Source: Nemertoderma westbladi (lineage: Eukaryota > Xenacoelomorpha > Nemertodermatida > Nemertodermatidae). Taken from it: DNA of 54,783 bases. The notes below the pieces were generated by a model, which saw only the letters and a list, made by a program, of their open reading frames with translations, made no database searches and was not told the DNA's origin. Each line of letters opens with the position of its first letter. The stretch's first letter is position 1. The position numbers and the translations under genes are program-made. The stretch is from the NCBI GenBank assembly GCA_032718475.1, contig JAUCBJ010000136.1, positions 1 to 54,783 of the forward strand, read 5' to 3'. Positions 28,234 through 39,300 of this stretch are shown here, piece after piece.

Positions 28234-29664
28234 TTACCGCAACGGTGAGGAATTCCCTATCTGATTGTGTTGACTCGGCGTCAAGGAAACGCCGCCGATA
28301 TCTGCGTCCCGCGGCGGCAGTTTGACGTGCAACTGGATGCGAAGCAACGCGGCTCGCAACGTCAACGCCTTGCAACGTCGCTCGTAGTCGCGGCAGATCT
28401 CGAGCCCGCGTTCGAACGTAGCGGTACGCGCGTGCGTGTCCTTAGCGTAGACTATCTTATTGTGCGAGTCGATCCTCGCCGCGATCTTCCCGTCCAGTAT
28501 CAAGGCCATCACCTCGTCCTCCAACGATCCCACGTCCGTGTTGAACGCCGTCGCCATCGCGTTCATATCCGCGGACACGTAAGGACTGAAGTACTGACAC
28601 AACGCTTTCTTACGTATCTGGGAGTAAAGAACGCCAACGTGTTCCGCAAGGTATATGTCCACGAGGAACACGTTCCGAAGTCCATCGAGCAGCCGTAGAC
28701 ACTGGGCGTAGGACGAGGCGTAGAAGGCGGAGACCGCGTCCCGTAGTTGGGGCTCCAAGTCAAGGAACTGCTTGAAGGAGGCGCTACCGAGCACCAGTTT
28801 GTGTAGCTCCGAGCGCTCGAACGTGGCCAATGCGGTGAGTCCGCCGTAAACGGCGACGTTCCCAGGGGATAGAACCTCGGGGAAGTCGCAATAATCAAAG
28901 GAAGCAGAAACAAAGGATTTAGCCGCCGCTTTGTACTTCTTCAGACCTAATTCTGCGATCCCAGCGGCACATTTCAGTTTGGTTTCGGTAGCAGCGTCAG
29001 CTACTGCGTCCTTGCGTTCCCGGTCTGCGTAATCAGCTGTCGCCACAGCTTTGTTTACAAAACTGTTGACATGGGACCAGTTCCTCAGATAGATGCTCAC
29101 CTTGATGACATTCAGGTTCATACTGATGTGGTGTTTGGTTGAGGTGCAGTAGTCCCTGGAGCGACTGTAGCACTTGAGCGCGTTGCAGAGATCCCCGGTG
29201 TCGAGGTAGTGATCGCCAAGGTCGTCATGACCGCGCCGGATACTCTCCTTTATTGAGTTGGCCTTGTAGTTCTTGAGGTCGGTGTCGAGTTTCTCGAGTT
29301 TCAGCGAGGATTTCTTTGCGGTGTTTTCAATCCAAGTCGTGTCTAACTGCGGTGGTGACGGGAGGTTTGCGTCGGATGAGTGGGAATTGATGACGTCGGT
29401 GAGTTTGGCGTGGAGACTCTGGTAGTTCTCAACGTTGTAGGTTGTCTGAGAGTATATCAATGCGAGTCGGAGCGCATCCAGCTTAAGGGAGCCACAATGG
29501 TCGGCGAGATATTCCAGTCGCTTCACCTTCGCATGTCCAATGTACTGGGAGGCATAGCTGTCCAGGTCCAGGGTGGAAGAGTCAACAACCAACTCCTGGG
29601 GTAAACCGGCCACATTTTCATTGTCCTCCGGCAAATCAACCTGCATGGGTTCTATGCTAGCCAT
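28234..29664 (-). CDS. GPS1: COP9 signalosome complex subunit 1 (CSN1/GPS1), intronless
   Basis: The 476-residue protein is a scaffold subunit of the COP9 signalosome, which removes NEDD8 from cullin-RING ubiquitin ligases. Diagnostic stretches are KLDTDLKNYKANSIKESIRR, GHDDLGDHYLDTGDLCNALK, CYSRSRDYCTSTKHH and FDYCDFPEVLSPGNVAVYGG. A helical-repeat region leads to the PCI/winged-helix domain at about residues 270-430, including YFSPYVSADMNAMA, LEDEVMALILDGKIAARIDS and HNKIVYAKD. Length and both ends fit the family, and the frame is unbroken. It is encoded in one exon and is CpG- and GC-rich beside AT-rich repeats. The intronless state suggests an old retrocopy or intron loss. No poly(A) relic is visible just beyond the stop. 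Confidence 0.96.
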   Translation of the reverse strand: MASIEPMQVDLPEDNENVAGLPQELVVDSSTLDLDSYASQYIGHAKVKRLEYLADHCGSLKLDALRLALIYSQTTYNVENYQSLHAKLTDVINSHSSDANLPSPPQLDTTWIENTAKKSSLKLEKLDTDLKNYKANSIKESIRRGHDDLGDHYLDTGDLCNALKCYSRSRDYCTSTKHHISMNLNVIKVSIYLRNWSHVNSFVNKAVATADYADRERKDAVADAATETKLKCAAGIAELGLKKYKAAAKSFVSASFDYCDFPEVLSPGNVAVYGGLTALATFERSELHKLVLGSASFKQFLDLEPQLRDAVSAFYASSYAQCLRLLDGLRNVFLVDIYLAEHVGVLYSQIRKKALCQYFSPYVSADMNAMATAFNTDVGSLEDEVMALILDGKIAARIDSHNKIVYAKDTHARTATFERGLEICRDYERRCKALTLRAALLRIQLHVKLPPRDADIGGVSLTPSQHNQIGNSSPLR

Positions 29665-29884
29665 ATCATTCCTATCTTTAATACTGCTATCCCCCTATGC
29701 CTATCACATTATCAGCCTATACAGACTAAATCCAGAAATTAGTGCACAGTGAATTATGTCTGTATGTGGTATGCTTATGCTGATATGTACGTTACGTCAG
29801 TACGTACAGCGGTACAGCGTCAGTGAGTCGGAGTCGGACTGTCCGAGAATGAAGGCCTACTGAACATAAGCGGGTTCATGGAGT
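29665..29884 (-). promoter_or_regulatory. Presumed 5' flank of CSN1
   Basis: About 220 bp lie between the CSN1 ATG and the left end of an inverted-repeat element. They contain no clear TATA box and include GTACGT-rich words. Any promoter must be here or within the element beyond it. This is assigned by position only. Confidence 0.35.
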
Positions 29885-30692
29885 AGATCTGGGGTGAATC
29901 ATTTCGACCTACGCGTAGGTGCGCGTAGGTCGACACATTGCAGCATTGGGTCATATATCACAAGTTTCAGAGTTTTATCATTAACTACAGTACGCGTAGG
30001 TGCTACGCATAGCTACGCGTAGGTGCTACGCATAACTATGCGTAATACGACGTTTATCATTAGTACAGTAGTACTGTAGGGCTACACATATTCCAAGCGG
30101 TTCAGTACAATACTGTATGTTCAATATACAACCATCAAATGTTTTCAACGGAAATATAACCATGATTATACACTATACAGTATTATCAGCTTTCGCTTAA
30201 CCACTTCAACGGTAGACTGGAGCTTATAGTACCGGTACCGTACTGTATAATATTTAAATTATCCAATGGAAGCAAAGAAACTTGGTAATATACGTGAATT
30301 TTAAGTTTACTTTTCATTCATCCTGTGTTTGTATGTGAAAGAGCGGAATATTATTTATTACCAGTGCTGTATGTATAGAGATATGAACTTCCGATTATGT
30401 TATTCCATTTGTCTGATAATCAGATACCTGACATATACCGATACTTGCCTAACAACTCAACTGTACCGGACCTGAAATTAAAAATCATTGTTATCAGGAC
30501 TGCTACGCGTAGCACCTACGCGTAGTTTCAAAATACCTACGCGTAGTTCCAAAAATACCTAAGCGTAGTTTTAAAACACCTACGTGTAGTTTTTAAAAAG
30601 GCAGTAAGTCTGGCCCTACCTGTAAATAACAGGAATGGTAGTTACAAACTACGCGTAGCTACGCGTAGGTCGAAAAGATTTACCCCAGATCT
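29885..30692. mobile_element. Inverted-repeat element rich in ACGCGTAGGT motifs
   Basis: The left terminus AGATCTGGGGTGAATC is matched in inverted form at the right end (AGATCTGGGGTAAATC read on the - strand). Both are followed inward by TTTCGACCTACGCGTA. The interior has further clusters of TACGCGTAGGT and variants near 29990-30040 and 30500-30590. No transposase ORF is present. The palindromic AGATCT ends make the target duplication ambiguous. Confidence 0.75.
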
Positions 30693-30709
30693 GCAGATTT
30701 AATTGCTGT

Positions 30710-31470
30710 GTTTGACTTTTCCACGTAGGTGTAGCCTATGGGTTTGACTTTTCCACGTAGGTGTAGCCTATGGGTTTGACTTTTCCACGTAGGTGTAGCC
30801 TATGGGTTTGACTTTTCCACGTAGGTATGTAGCCTATGGGTTTGACTTTTCCACGTAGGTGTAGCCTATGGGTTTGACTTTTCCACGTAGGTGTAGCCTA
30901 TGGGTTTGACTTTTCCACGTAGGTGTAGCCTATGGGTTTGACTTTTCCACGTAGGTGTAGCCTATGGGTTTGACTTTTCCACGTAGGTGTAGCCTATGGG
31001 TTTGACTTTTCCACGTAGGTGTAGCCTATGGGTTTGACTTTTCCATGTAGGTGTAGCCTATGGGTTTGACTTTTCCACTTAGGTGTAGCCTATGGGTTTG
31101 ACTTTTCCACGTAGGTGTAGCCTATAGGTTTGACTTTTCCACGTAGGTGTAGCCTATGGGTTTGACTTTTCCACGTAGGTGTAGCCTATGGGTTTGACTT
31201 TTCCACGTAGGTGTAGCCTATGGGTTTGACTTTTCCACGTAGGTGTAGCCTATGGGTTTGACTTTTCCATGTAGGTGTAGCCTATGGGTTTGACTTTTCC
31301 ACGTAGGTGTAGCCTATGGGTTTGACTTTTCCACGTAGGTGTAGCCTATGGGTTTGACTTTTCCACGTAGGTGTAGCCTATGGGTTTGACTTTTCCACGT
31401 AGGTGTAGCCTATGGGTTTGACTTTTCCACGTAGGTGTAGCCTATGGGTTTGACTTTTCCACGTAGGTGT
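30710..31470. repeat. 32-bp tandem satellite, about 24 units
   Basis: The core TTTGACTTTTCCACGTAGGT recurs every 32 bp, followed by GTAGCCTATGG. Units are almost identical. One near 30820 is expanded by a few bases and several have single substitutions. The array starts about 18 bp after the inverted-repeat element and shares its CGTAGGTG motif, so it may have grown from the element's edge. Confidence 0.97.
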
Positions 31471-31722
31471 AACCAACGCGTGGGCTACGCCTAGGCGATG
31501 GAATACAGTTTCGCGTAGGTAATTTTTTGCGTACGTAACCAATGAATTAATCGAATTTGAGCATTCATAAAAGCTTGGTGAATTCAAATAAGATCAATAC
31601 AGATATATCAAGTTGTTTGGTATCATCTGGCCACGAGCTACCGCGATGCAAGTAGATATATACCGCGAGTATATATAGGGATAATATATAGTTATACCCA
31701 GGCGCGGATCCAGAATATTTCT

Positions 31723-31748
31723 GGGGGGGGGGGGGGGGGGGGGGGGGG
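31723..31748. repeat. Poly-G tract (26 G)
   Basis: It follows CAGGCGCGGATCCAG. A similar arrangement (CCAGGCCCGTATCGTGC then poly-G, on the - strand) occurs at about 46989-47026, so it may mark the edge of a repeat family. Confidence 0.85.
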
Positions 31749-32689
31749 TCATACCCAAACAATCCCTTGCATTACCCTACAGCCCTACTGCCTGCCTTTT
31801 TACAACTAGGTACTGTAGGGTATAATTGGTTTACCACAGCATATCGGCAATGGAAATACTACAATTCTAGATTGAACGCGATTGAACGCGATTGCGGTTG
31901 TAGTGAAAGAAACCCTATACTCCTTCCGCCCCACGGGAGATTCAAATTACTCCGATAAAGTGTAGATCGCGACTTACTGGTGCGAACAACTTACGGGCAC
32001 GCCGCGGTCGTGGAACTACTGTAGAGTACAATGTTTTATCGAGTCGATATCGGATAATCCATATGATTATCGTTCCTGGGAGGTTACTTACTGGCCTTCC
32101 CCCTACAGTATGTAGAATATTTCTGTTACTAGGGAAGGAGAATTCTTACAGGTTATGCATACAAGATTTCTCTCATCTCAGGTATGATTGACAGATCAAT
32201 CAATGTTTCATAATGGGGAGGATAATTATAACATTAATCGAAGGTTGCTACACAAAAGATATTTTGGATGCAATAAAATTACAGACGTTTGAACGATGTT
32301 AAAAAATTACTGCTTTGCTCAGAATTATATTATTTTTATATTAGGGCCTACATATTTATACCATTCATACAGTATTTATCCATAATCCGTGTAGGGCCTA
32401 TTATACAGTATGAAATCTATGTTCCAAATCAAATGCAGTATTCTCGCTCTGTATTCTGCGCTAAATATATAATCACATTTTAATTTTTTTATCACTAAAA
32501 TTAATCATTTTTTCAACTAAATCTCTTCCACTATAATATTAATCATTCTTCCACTATTTTTATTGCGCTTTTTTCACTAAATTTAACCATTATCCACTAA
32601 AATTAATTATTCATAACTATTTTTTATTGGCATTGGGATTGGGATTCGAAGTAAGTACCGGGACATATTTTATTTGTTATAAAAGCTCA

Positions 32690-33180
32690 CAGCTGTAACC
32701 TGCTCCTTTCCCCAATTGGTAACAACAATGTTTATTGTTTTGGTTAAAAATCGCAACTCTGTAAACTGCTCTCCTTTAGTCCCTACCACAATTGGTAACA
32801 AAATTGTGTATTGTTTTGGTTAAAAATCCCACTTCTGTAATCTGTTCCATTACCTCCATTGTTAACAGCATCGTTTATTTGTTTTAGTTAGAAAAGCTAT
32901 CTGTTTACTGTTTTGGTTATAAAAGCCTACCTCTGTAACCTGCTCTTTCACCTGAATTGGTAACAACATTGTTTATTGTTTTGGTTGAAAAATCTCACCT
33001 CTGTAACCAGCTCCTTTACTTCAATTGATAACATCATTTGTTTATTGTTTTATGGTTAGTAAAATCCACCTCTGTAACGTGCTCCTTTCCCTCAATTGAC
33101 AACATTATTTAATGTTTTGGTTAGAAAAACGCATCATTGTAACCTGCTCTACTCTTTCAATTGGTAACTTCTATTTAACG
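32690..33180. repeat. Diverged tandem array of about 60-bp units
   Basis: About eight units share TCTGTAACCTGCTCCTTT, a CAATTGGTAACAAC segment and TTTATTGTTTTGGTTA. Single related copies occur near 27515-27560, 53790-53830 and 54640-54760. No gene is present. Confidence 0.85.
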
Positions 33181-33632
33181 AACTAAAGCATTGTAGTCTA
33201 ACTGTAGTACAAATAGGCGTACTACACTACACGGGTACTGGAGTACGGTACACGACCAAACAGTCAGATAGGGGGAAAAACTAATAGTTAGGAATTGATT
33301 TAATTTGGTGGAAAATGAATTAATTTTAGTGATAAGTGATTAATTTTAGTGATAAGAGATTAATTTTAGTGATAAGTTATTAATTTTAGTGATACGTGAT
33401 TAATTTTAGTGATAAGTGATTAATTCCAGTGAAAAGTGATTAATTTCAGTTATAAGTGATTAATTTTAGTGATAAGTTATTAATTTTAGTGATACGTGAT
33501 TAATTTTAGTGATAAGTGATTAATTCCAGTGAAAAGTGATTAATTTCAGTTATAAGTGATTAATTTTAGTGATACGTGATTAATTTTAGTTATAAGTGAT
33601 TAATTCCAGTGAAAAGTGATTAATTTCAGTTA

Positions 33633-34367
33633 GGTGCCATCCATAAATGACGTCACGTTTTTTAAAGACATTTTTGACCCCCCCCCCCCCCCCCCCCCCC
33701 TCGTCACAAATCGTCACGAAATGGCTAATCTCTCCCCCACCCCCTCCCCAATGTCACGTCACACTATATAAAATTAAATGATTACTCTTATATTATTAGA
33801 ACAATAAATCTGGAATAAATTTGTCAACTATAAAATATAGATATATACTAACATTACAAATTACAGTAATACGAGTTTTTCAGACATGCTCCCATGGGCA
33901 CGACAGGTGGTCTGTCATGCTTATAATTGGCCATTGGTGATACATCAGCTACTGGGTGTGGGTTCGCAGGGGATTGATAATCAAAACAGGTTTTGGAACT
34001 ACCGCTACCATGAAGGGATGTAAGATTTTTAGTAAAACTTTCGATGCAAAGTAAAGATGGCATTCTTTACAAACGCGCTCTCTAACGTTATGGAAGGGCA
34101 GTAGAGTTCGTAAGGTAAGATTTTAATGGTTATCATTGGAAGAGGTAATAGTTTAATAGTAAACACGTTAATAGTATACACGTTTAATAGTATACAAGTA
34201 TACACGTTATGTATTTAACATACAATAATTTTATCGGAAACTTATAATGTGACGTCACGATATTGCGGACACCCCCCTCCCCCTCTTCACAAATCGTCAC
34301 GAAATACAACCCCCCACCCCCCCCCCCCCCCCCCCTGTCCAGCGTGACGTCATTTATGGATGATCCC
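33633..34367. mobile_element. PIF/Harbinger-type MITE with TTA target duplication
   Basis: The 735-bp insert has inverted ends, both reading CATCCATAAATGACGTCACG from position 6 or so inward and beginning with GG. It is flanked by TTA at 33630-33632 and 34368-34370. Removing it with one TTA restores a normal 20-bp unit of the host array, which proves the insertion boundaries. The TWA duplication and GG-start termini fit PIF/Harbinger. It has poly-C tracts at 33678-33700 and 34317-34335 and no transposase. Confidence 0.88.
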
Positions 34368-34570
34368 TTATAAGTGATTAATTTTAGTGATACGTGATTA
34401 ATTTTAGTGATACTTGATTAATTTTAGTTATAAGTGATTAATTCCAATGAAAAGTGATTAATTTTAGTTATAAGTGATGAATTTTAGTTATGATTTAAAA
34501 TAGTGATTATTGCATTAAATGTAGTGAAAAAAATGACTTTTTTAGTTATTTTTTTAGTTATAAGTGTCAT

Positions 34571-35830
34571 ATATAATTAATGAATTGTGGTGGTGCAACT
34601 CCATTAGATAGGCTGCATCCCTCGTGATCAATGAATTATTAAATGACAGTAAACTACACACTGCCTACGTCGGCCTATAATTATTACCGGTCCATTATCT
34701 CTTGAACTTAATATCTCAATTGATTCCTTTAGGAAATGGGCGTATGAATAAATTATTGAAGCAGTCACCTGTTCATAATGCGAATATAGCCACATACACC
34801 TACAGTACGTACTGTATGTACAGAACAGTATGAGTTAGTACAGTCTGCAGTACGTAGGCCTATACTGTACCTACAAGTAAGGCGGTTTTTACTTATCTTG
34901 CTTTATTACATTAATTAAATAAAACTATAAAGATTTTATATTTTTGCTGATTCAAAGTCTCTATTTTAAAATAACATAAATCTACAGTATTGCGGTAATT
35001 ATTAGTAATTGCTTGTTTCCTAAGGGGTTAGTTATTTTTTATTCTTATATGAGAGTCATCTGAAGGACTCTCAGCACAGCGTCATTAGCATTTAGAGTAC
35101 CCAGAGAACAGCGGTACTGTACGGAGGTTAAGTGAATAAATATCATCAACATCATTAGTATTAATGAGATTTCTCATATTTTTATCAAGCAATACTTTCC
35201 TGCTACCAACGCAGCGGACACAGTACTGTAGTTGCAACTTATTGCAAAATGTAATCTTATCGCGTTCGAAGCTAAAGATAATAATTGTGGAAAAAATAGC
35301 TGCTCATTTTGAAGAGATTCTGTATAAAGTACGATTGTTCTGATTATGATTGATATGGTAATCCCATACAACACGGTTTTAGGAGCTGCGGAAAGCAACT
35401 CCTTAGAACCGAGTATCCGGGTTGGAAACCGCTTTCATCCCGATGTGCAATGGAACTACTGTAGCCAGATATTCCTCACAGGGCCAGAATTCCTTAAGGG
35501 TTTCCCTGAATCCTTACACTAATGACCACTTGAGTCACCTATTTCCCAGGCAGCGACACTTTATTGTTATCTGGATGCCAGAATGAGGCTTCCCGCATGA
35601 TACGCCCTCCTCTCGGGTACCGTTGAAACTGGTCAACTTATCCTCCACTCTAATCAGCCAGAATATGTCTAACTGCCGTGTACCTTTTTACTGCATCTTT
35701 GTGGGAGATCTCAGCTCAGGTGTCATTTTTCGCTGAACTGTTAATTACTATAGAGGATGATTACTGGATTATTATACTCAACATGTATATTACAGTAGTA
35801 CAGTATTAGTGATGGACTGCTACACCGGAA
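34571..35830. other. No recognisable feature
   Basis: About 1.26 kb without a credible ORF. It contains GTACTGTAC-type words typical of the non-coding DNA in this window. Confidence 0.5.
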
Positions 35831-36340
35831 GGCGGGGTAGCTCAGTTGGTTGAGCGCCGGGCCTGCATGCAAACAAATGATTATAGATTCAGCCTCGCCT
35901 GGGTCCACTCAGCCTTTCATCCACGGTGGTCGATAAAATGAGTACCAGTTAAATAACTGCGAGCAAAACTTCGGAATGGGATACGAGCCCACCCACTTCC
36001 CACCCCTACCTTCGCGGGTAGTAGCTATTGAAATGTGAGCCTTCGGGTCGCCTCCGGCTTCGGCTGACTTTGTTTGATTGCTAAACCCGAGGCGATCTTT
36101 ACTGAAATGAAGTAAAATTGTGGGGCTGAATAATAGGTATGGCTGTGGAGACTTTGACCTGCCTAAAATACAACCAGTACATGTGTGGACTTTTTTTTGT
36201 ACTTGTGGCGCCGCTGTAATAGCGATATCATATCTGCCTTCTGCTGGGAAAGTGAAGAACATTATTATTGTTTAGTACAATACAAGTGAGAACGTGGCCC
36301 TTGTCACTCACTGCGTTAAATAAAATAGATTCAGAATCAG
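35831..36340 (+). mobile_element. tRNA-headed SINE-like element
   Basis: The head GGCGGGGTAGCTCAGTTGGT has a clear box A. It is followed by TGAGCGCCGGGCCTGCATGC, then a degenerate region where box B should be, and a body including GTCGATAAAATGAGTACC. The 3' end is uncertain, and 36340 is approximate, chosen after a TTAAATAAAATAGATTC stretch. No coding sequence is expected. Confidence 0.6.
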
Positions 36341-39300
36341 ATACCTAAGGCGAAAACATTTTCAAAGTTATTATGGCAGCAAGCATAACCGGTACTGCGC
36401 CACTGCACTGCGCGGTGGCAAACTGACAGTAAATATAGAAGGCAGCATAGCATGTCAGTTAAAACTAGTGTACTGTAGCGCTGTACAGTAGTACAGTCTT
36501 GTTCACAATTAAAATCCATTCTTCAATCTGCATCAATCCGAATCAATCTACTCTCGTAGAAAAATAATAGTTAGATTGATGAAATTGAACCTACGTTCAA
36601 CTTCTTCAATCCAGACTTTCTGTCTAGATTGATCAGATTTAACAGATTGAAAATGTAGAGCCGAAGTATCCCTCTGTGCAGAGATGCCATGGGTTAGTAG
36701 GGCAGTGTAGGGCAGGGGAATAAAGAGCAGGGCGGCTAGGCGGGTAGACTAAGCTCAAAGAGCATGGCGGCTGCATCAAACAACTATAGGCCAGGCTACT
36801 AATGGGATCCCGCAAAGCCTTAGATTGATTGACAGGCACTGTAACAATACAGTTGGTGTGTGTGTGGTGTTCTACTGAATTGCGGTAGTGTACTGTAGAA
36901 TACTGTAGTTAAATTCCTCCTTTCCAGTTGCAGTCTATACAATGTACTGTAGATTATTTTACTTGGCTAACCGCACTATTCCCTGCATTAAATATTACAA
37001 TAAACGAATAAACCCCTGGAAAAATGCTTGGTAGAATGTATCGTTCTGTATAAATATTTTTTCAATAAATAATTGTTTATAATTAAATATATTTATGTTA
37101 ATTATTATTCAATTATTTAATTTAAATATACAAATAAAAGCATGCAAATAACACAACAAGGAATGAATAAATATAATCATAATCATTAGATCATTATAAT
37201 GCAATCTCTTATATACAATATTTAATGTGCTGCATGTCCCTTTGATAGTTTATGTTTAGAAAAACCGTTCGTTATCGCTTTAGCCGCTTTAGATATTTTA
37301 AACGTTTTTATTTTTAAATAGTACATTTATTTGCTATACCATGTTAAATGTAATCAGTTAGTAAACATTTAATTTGTAATATACTGTAAATAATGCTTAC
37401 TAAAATACATTTACTTTATTGGCTTGCAAGTGCCCCATAATTTATCTGATCCCTGCATTAATCTACTCATTCAAATCAACAAACAGCTTTACTTTGTGGA
37501 GCCAACCACGACCGTCTGTCAATCACTCAGTAGGCTAGAAACTTGCGGTGCCATGAAAGAGTTTTACAGATTGAGGAAATTGAACAGATTGAACAGATTG
37601 AAGAATGGACTTTAATTGAGAACACAACTGTAGCTGACTTATCTGAAAGTAGCCGCCCCATTCCTGCAGTCGGAGTCGATACAGTAGGTTATCCCGACAA
37701 GGTGATACCGGGTACCAGTCCTCGCTCAAAGTCCAAAATGTTTTCGGTAAAAGTATCCGAAAAAACGATTCGTCTAATAAGTTTTGGTCCCGCGCTACGG
37801 CATTGTGTGTGGTGAGTGAAAGTTGAAAGATGATCAGTCTGCCAGAGGAGGATTTAATTCTATCGCTCCACAGGACTGTCTGGAATGGAATTATGTTTGA
37901 CAAAGTTCTTTCATGTTAACATTATCTCCGTACACGATAACTTTATCTCCCTACACGATTTACCAACTAGACTACGTTTTCCCTAATCAACCCAGTAAAC
38001 ATGATTGGTTTCCTTTTATATCATCACCTTCTCTTTATTCTAACCAATCATAGAACAGAAGGAAAGGAACCAATCTATGATGTTGTGTTCTACCGAAATA
38101 CCATTAACTGTTCAATATTTTTTTCAATTTCATTTTATTATTACTTATTTCGTTCCCATAGTAGTTTTATTACGTTTTAAGAATGTAATTATTGTTTTTG
38201 CAACTGTGTCGGAATGGATTAACCTTAAGCCGTTCGTTCCCATTAACAAATAACAATTGTAAAAAATTTGTTGCGGTCGCATTTACATATATACTTGATT
38301 TATAGGAATTTTAGGCCCGCGCTCCATTGGCAATTCGTTCGTCACAATCCATCTAGGTCAGTCTCACGTTGGGTACAGATTTACAGACCTGATTCCGGCG
38401 ACTGGACTCACGTTATGTCCAGACACGAATCGCACTGCTTGCACCCCGACACACTTTCAGCTTTCAGAGTGATAACTGAACCTGAATAAGTATAATAGTC
38501 AGCACCGAATTGTTAAATTTTATTAGTTTTGATTTTAGTTCGCACAATACCTTTTACTATTATTACAAAGTCTGCCTATAACCTTAAATATCTAAATGAT
38601 ATACATAGTTTGTCCTGCATCCTCAGATCCGTATATCAGCAATAGAGGGCCAAGGGATAAATTATTTGGTATTATAATGGTGGTTTTACTAAAAATACAT
38701 CATCTTGAAAATTAACTCCAAGCTACCTGATCTTGCTGAAGTTAATTGCTCGTTTTATATTGTGTTTGTCAGTTTGTGGGATTGTTGTCTGTTGCTTCAT
38801 ATTACTAATTGGAATTCGTTGAATAAATTTCGAAGGTCGCTGATCTGGGTAAGTCCTGTTATTCGTCTTATTAGTGAAGCAAAGATTACCTGCAAACACA
38901 ACTCTGCATTATATTTATAAAATATTTACTATTATGCATTACCGTAAATATTTGATTAGATTAAATTGGCTCGAATATTTTCAAAGGTCAGAAATGCAAA
39001 ACGGTTGAACTGTGATGAGATGCTAAATGATGTGACGCGTTGCGTCTCCTTGTTTAGCGATACACTCTTGCGAATTAATTCACACAGACATTAATGGGAT
39101 TTGAACTGAACCACCGAAACCCTGTAAAATCTTCACATTTTCAATTTTTGTAAGCTCCATGATGCCTGTTTTGTGCCGTCTTGCAGCATAATGAAGATCG
39201 CATTTGATTTACTATACTTGAACTTAAGTGGCACCATTTTTAGATATTTTTTACTATTTTATTACAAATAATTTATGATCCATATGCATCGAACAGTGTA

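Larger units (their letters stand above)
32484..34560. repeat. Foldback-like structure with arms of 20-bp repeats
   Basis: The left arm (about 32484-32620) has diverged copies of CACTAAAATTAATCA. The right arm (about 33300-33632 and 34371-34500) has many copies of the reverse-complement unit TGATTAATTTTAGTGATAAG. In the right arm the 20-bp units form a 100-bp higher-order repeat of five variants. Between the arms lies the ~60-bp repeat array. A MITE is nested in the right arm. No coding sequence is present. Confidence 0.75.

Noticed and set aside
28267-28913. ORFs overlapping CSN1 in other frames
   Set aside because: They are shadows of a GC-rich conserved gene.
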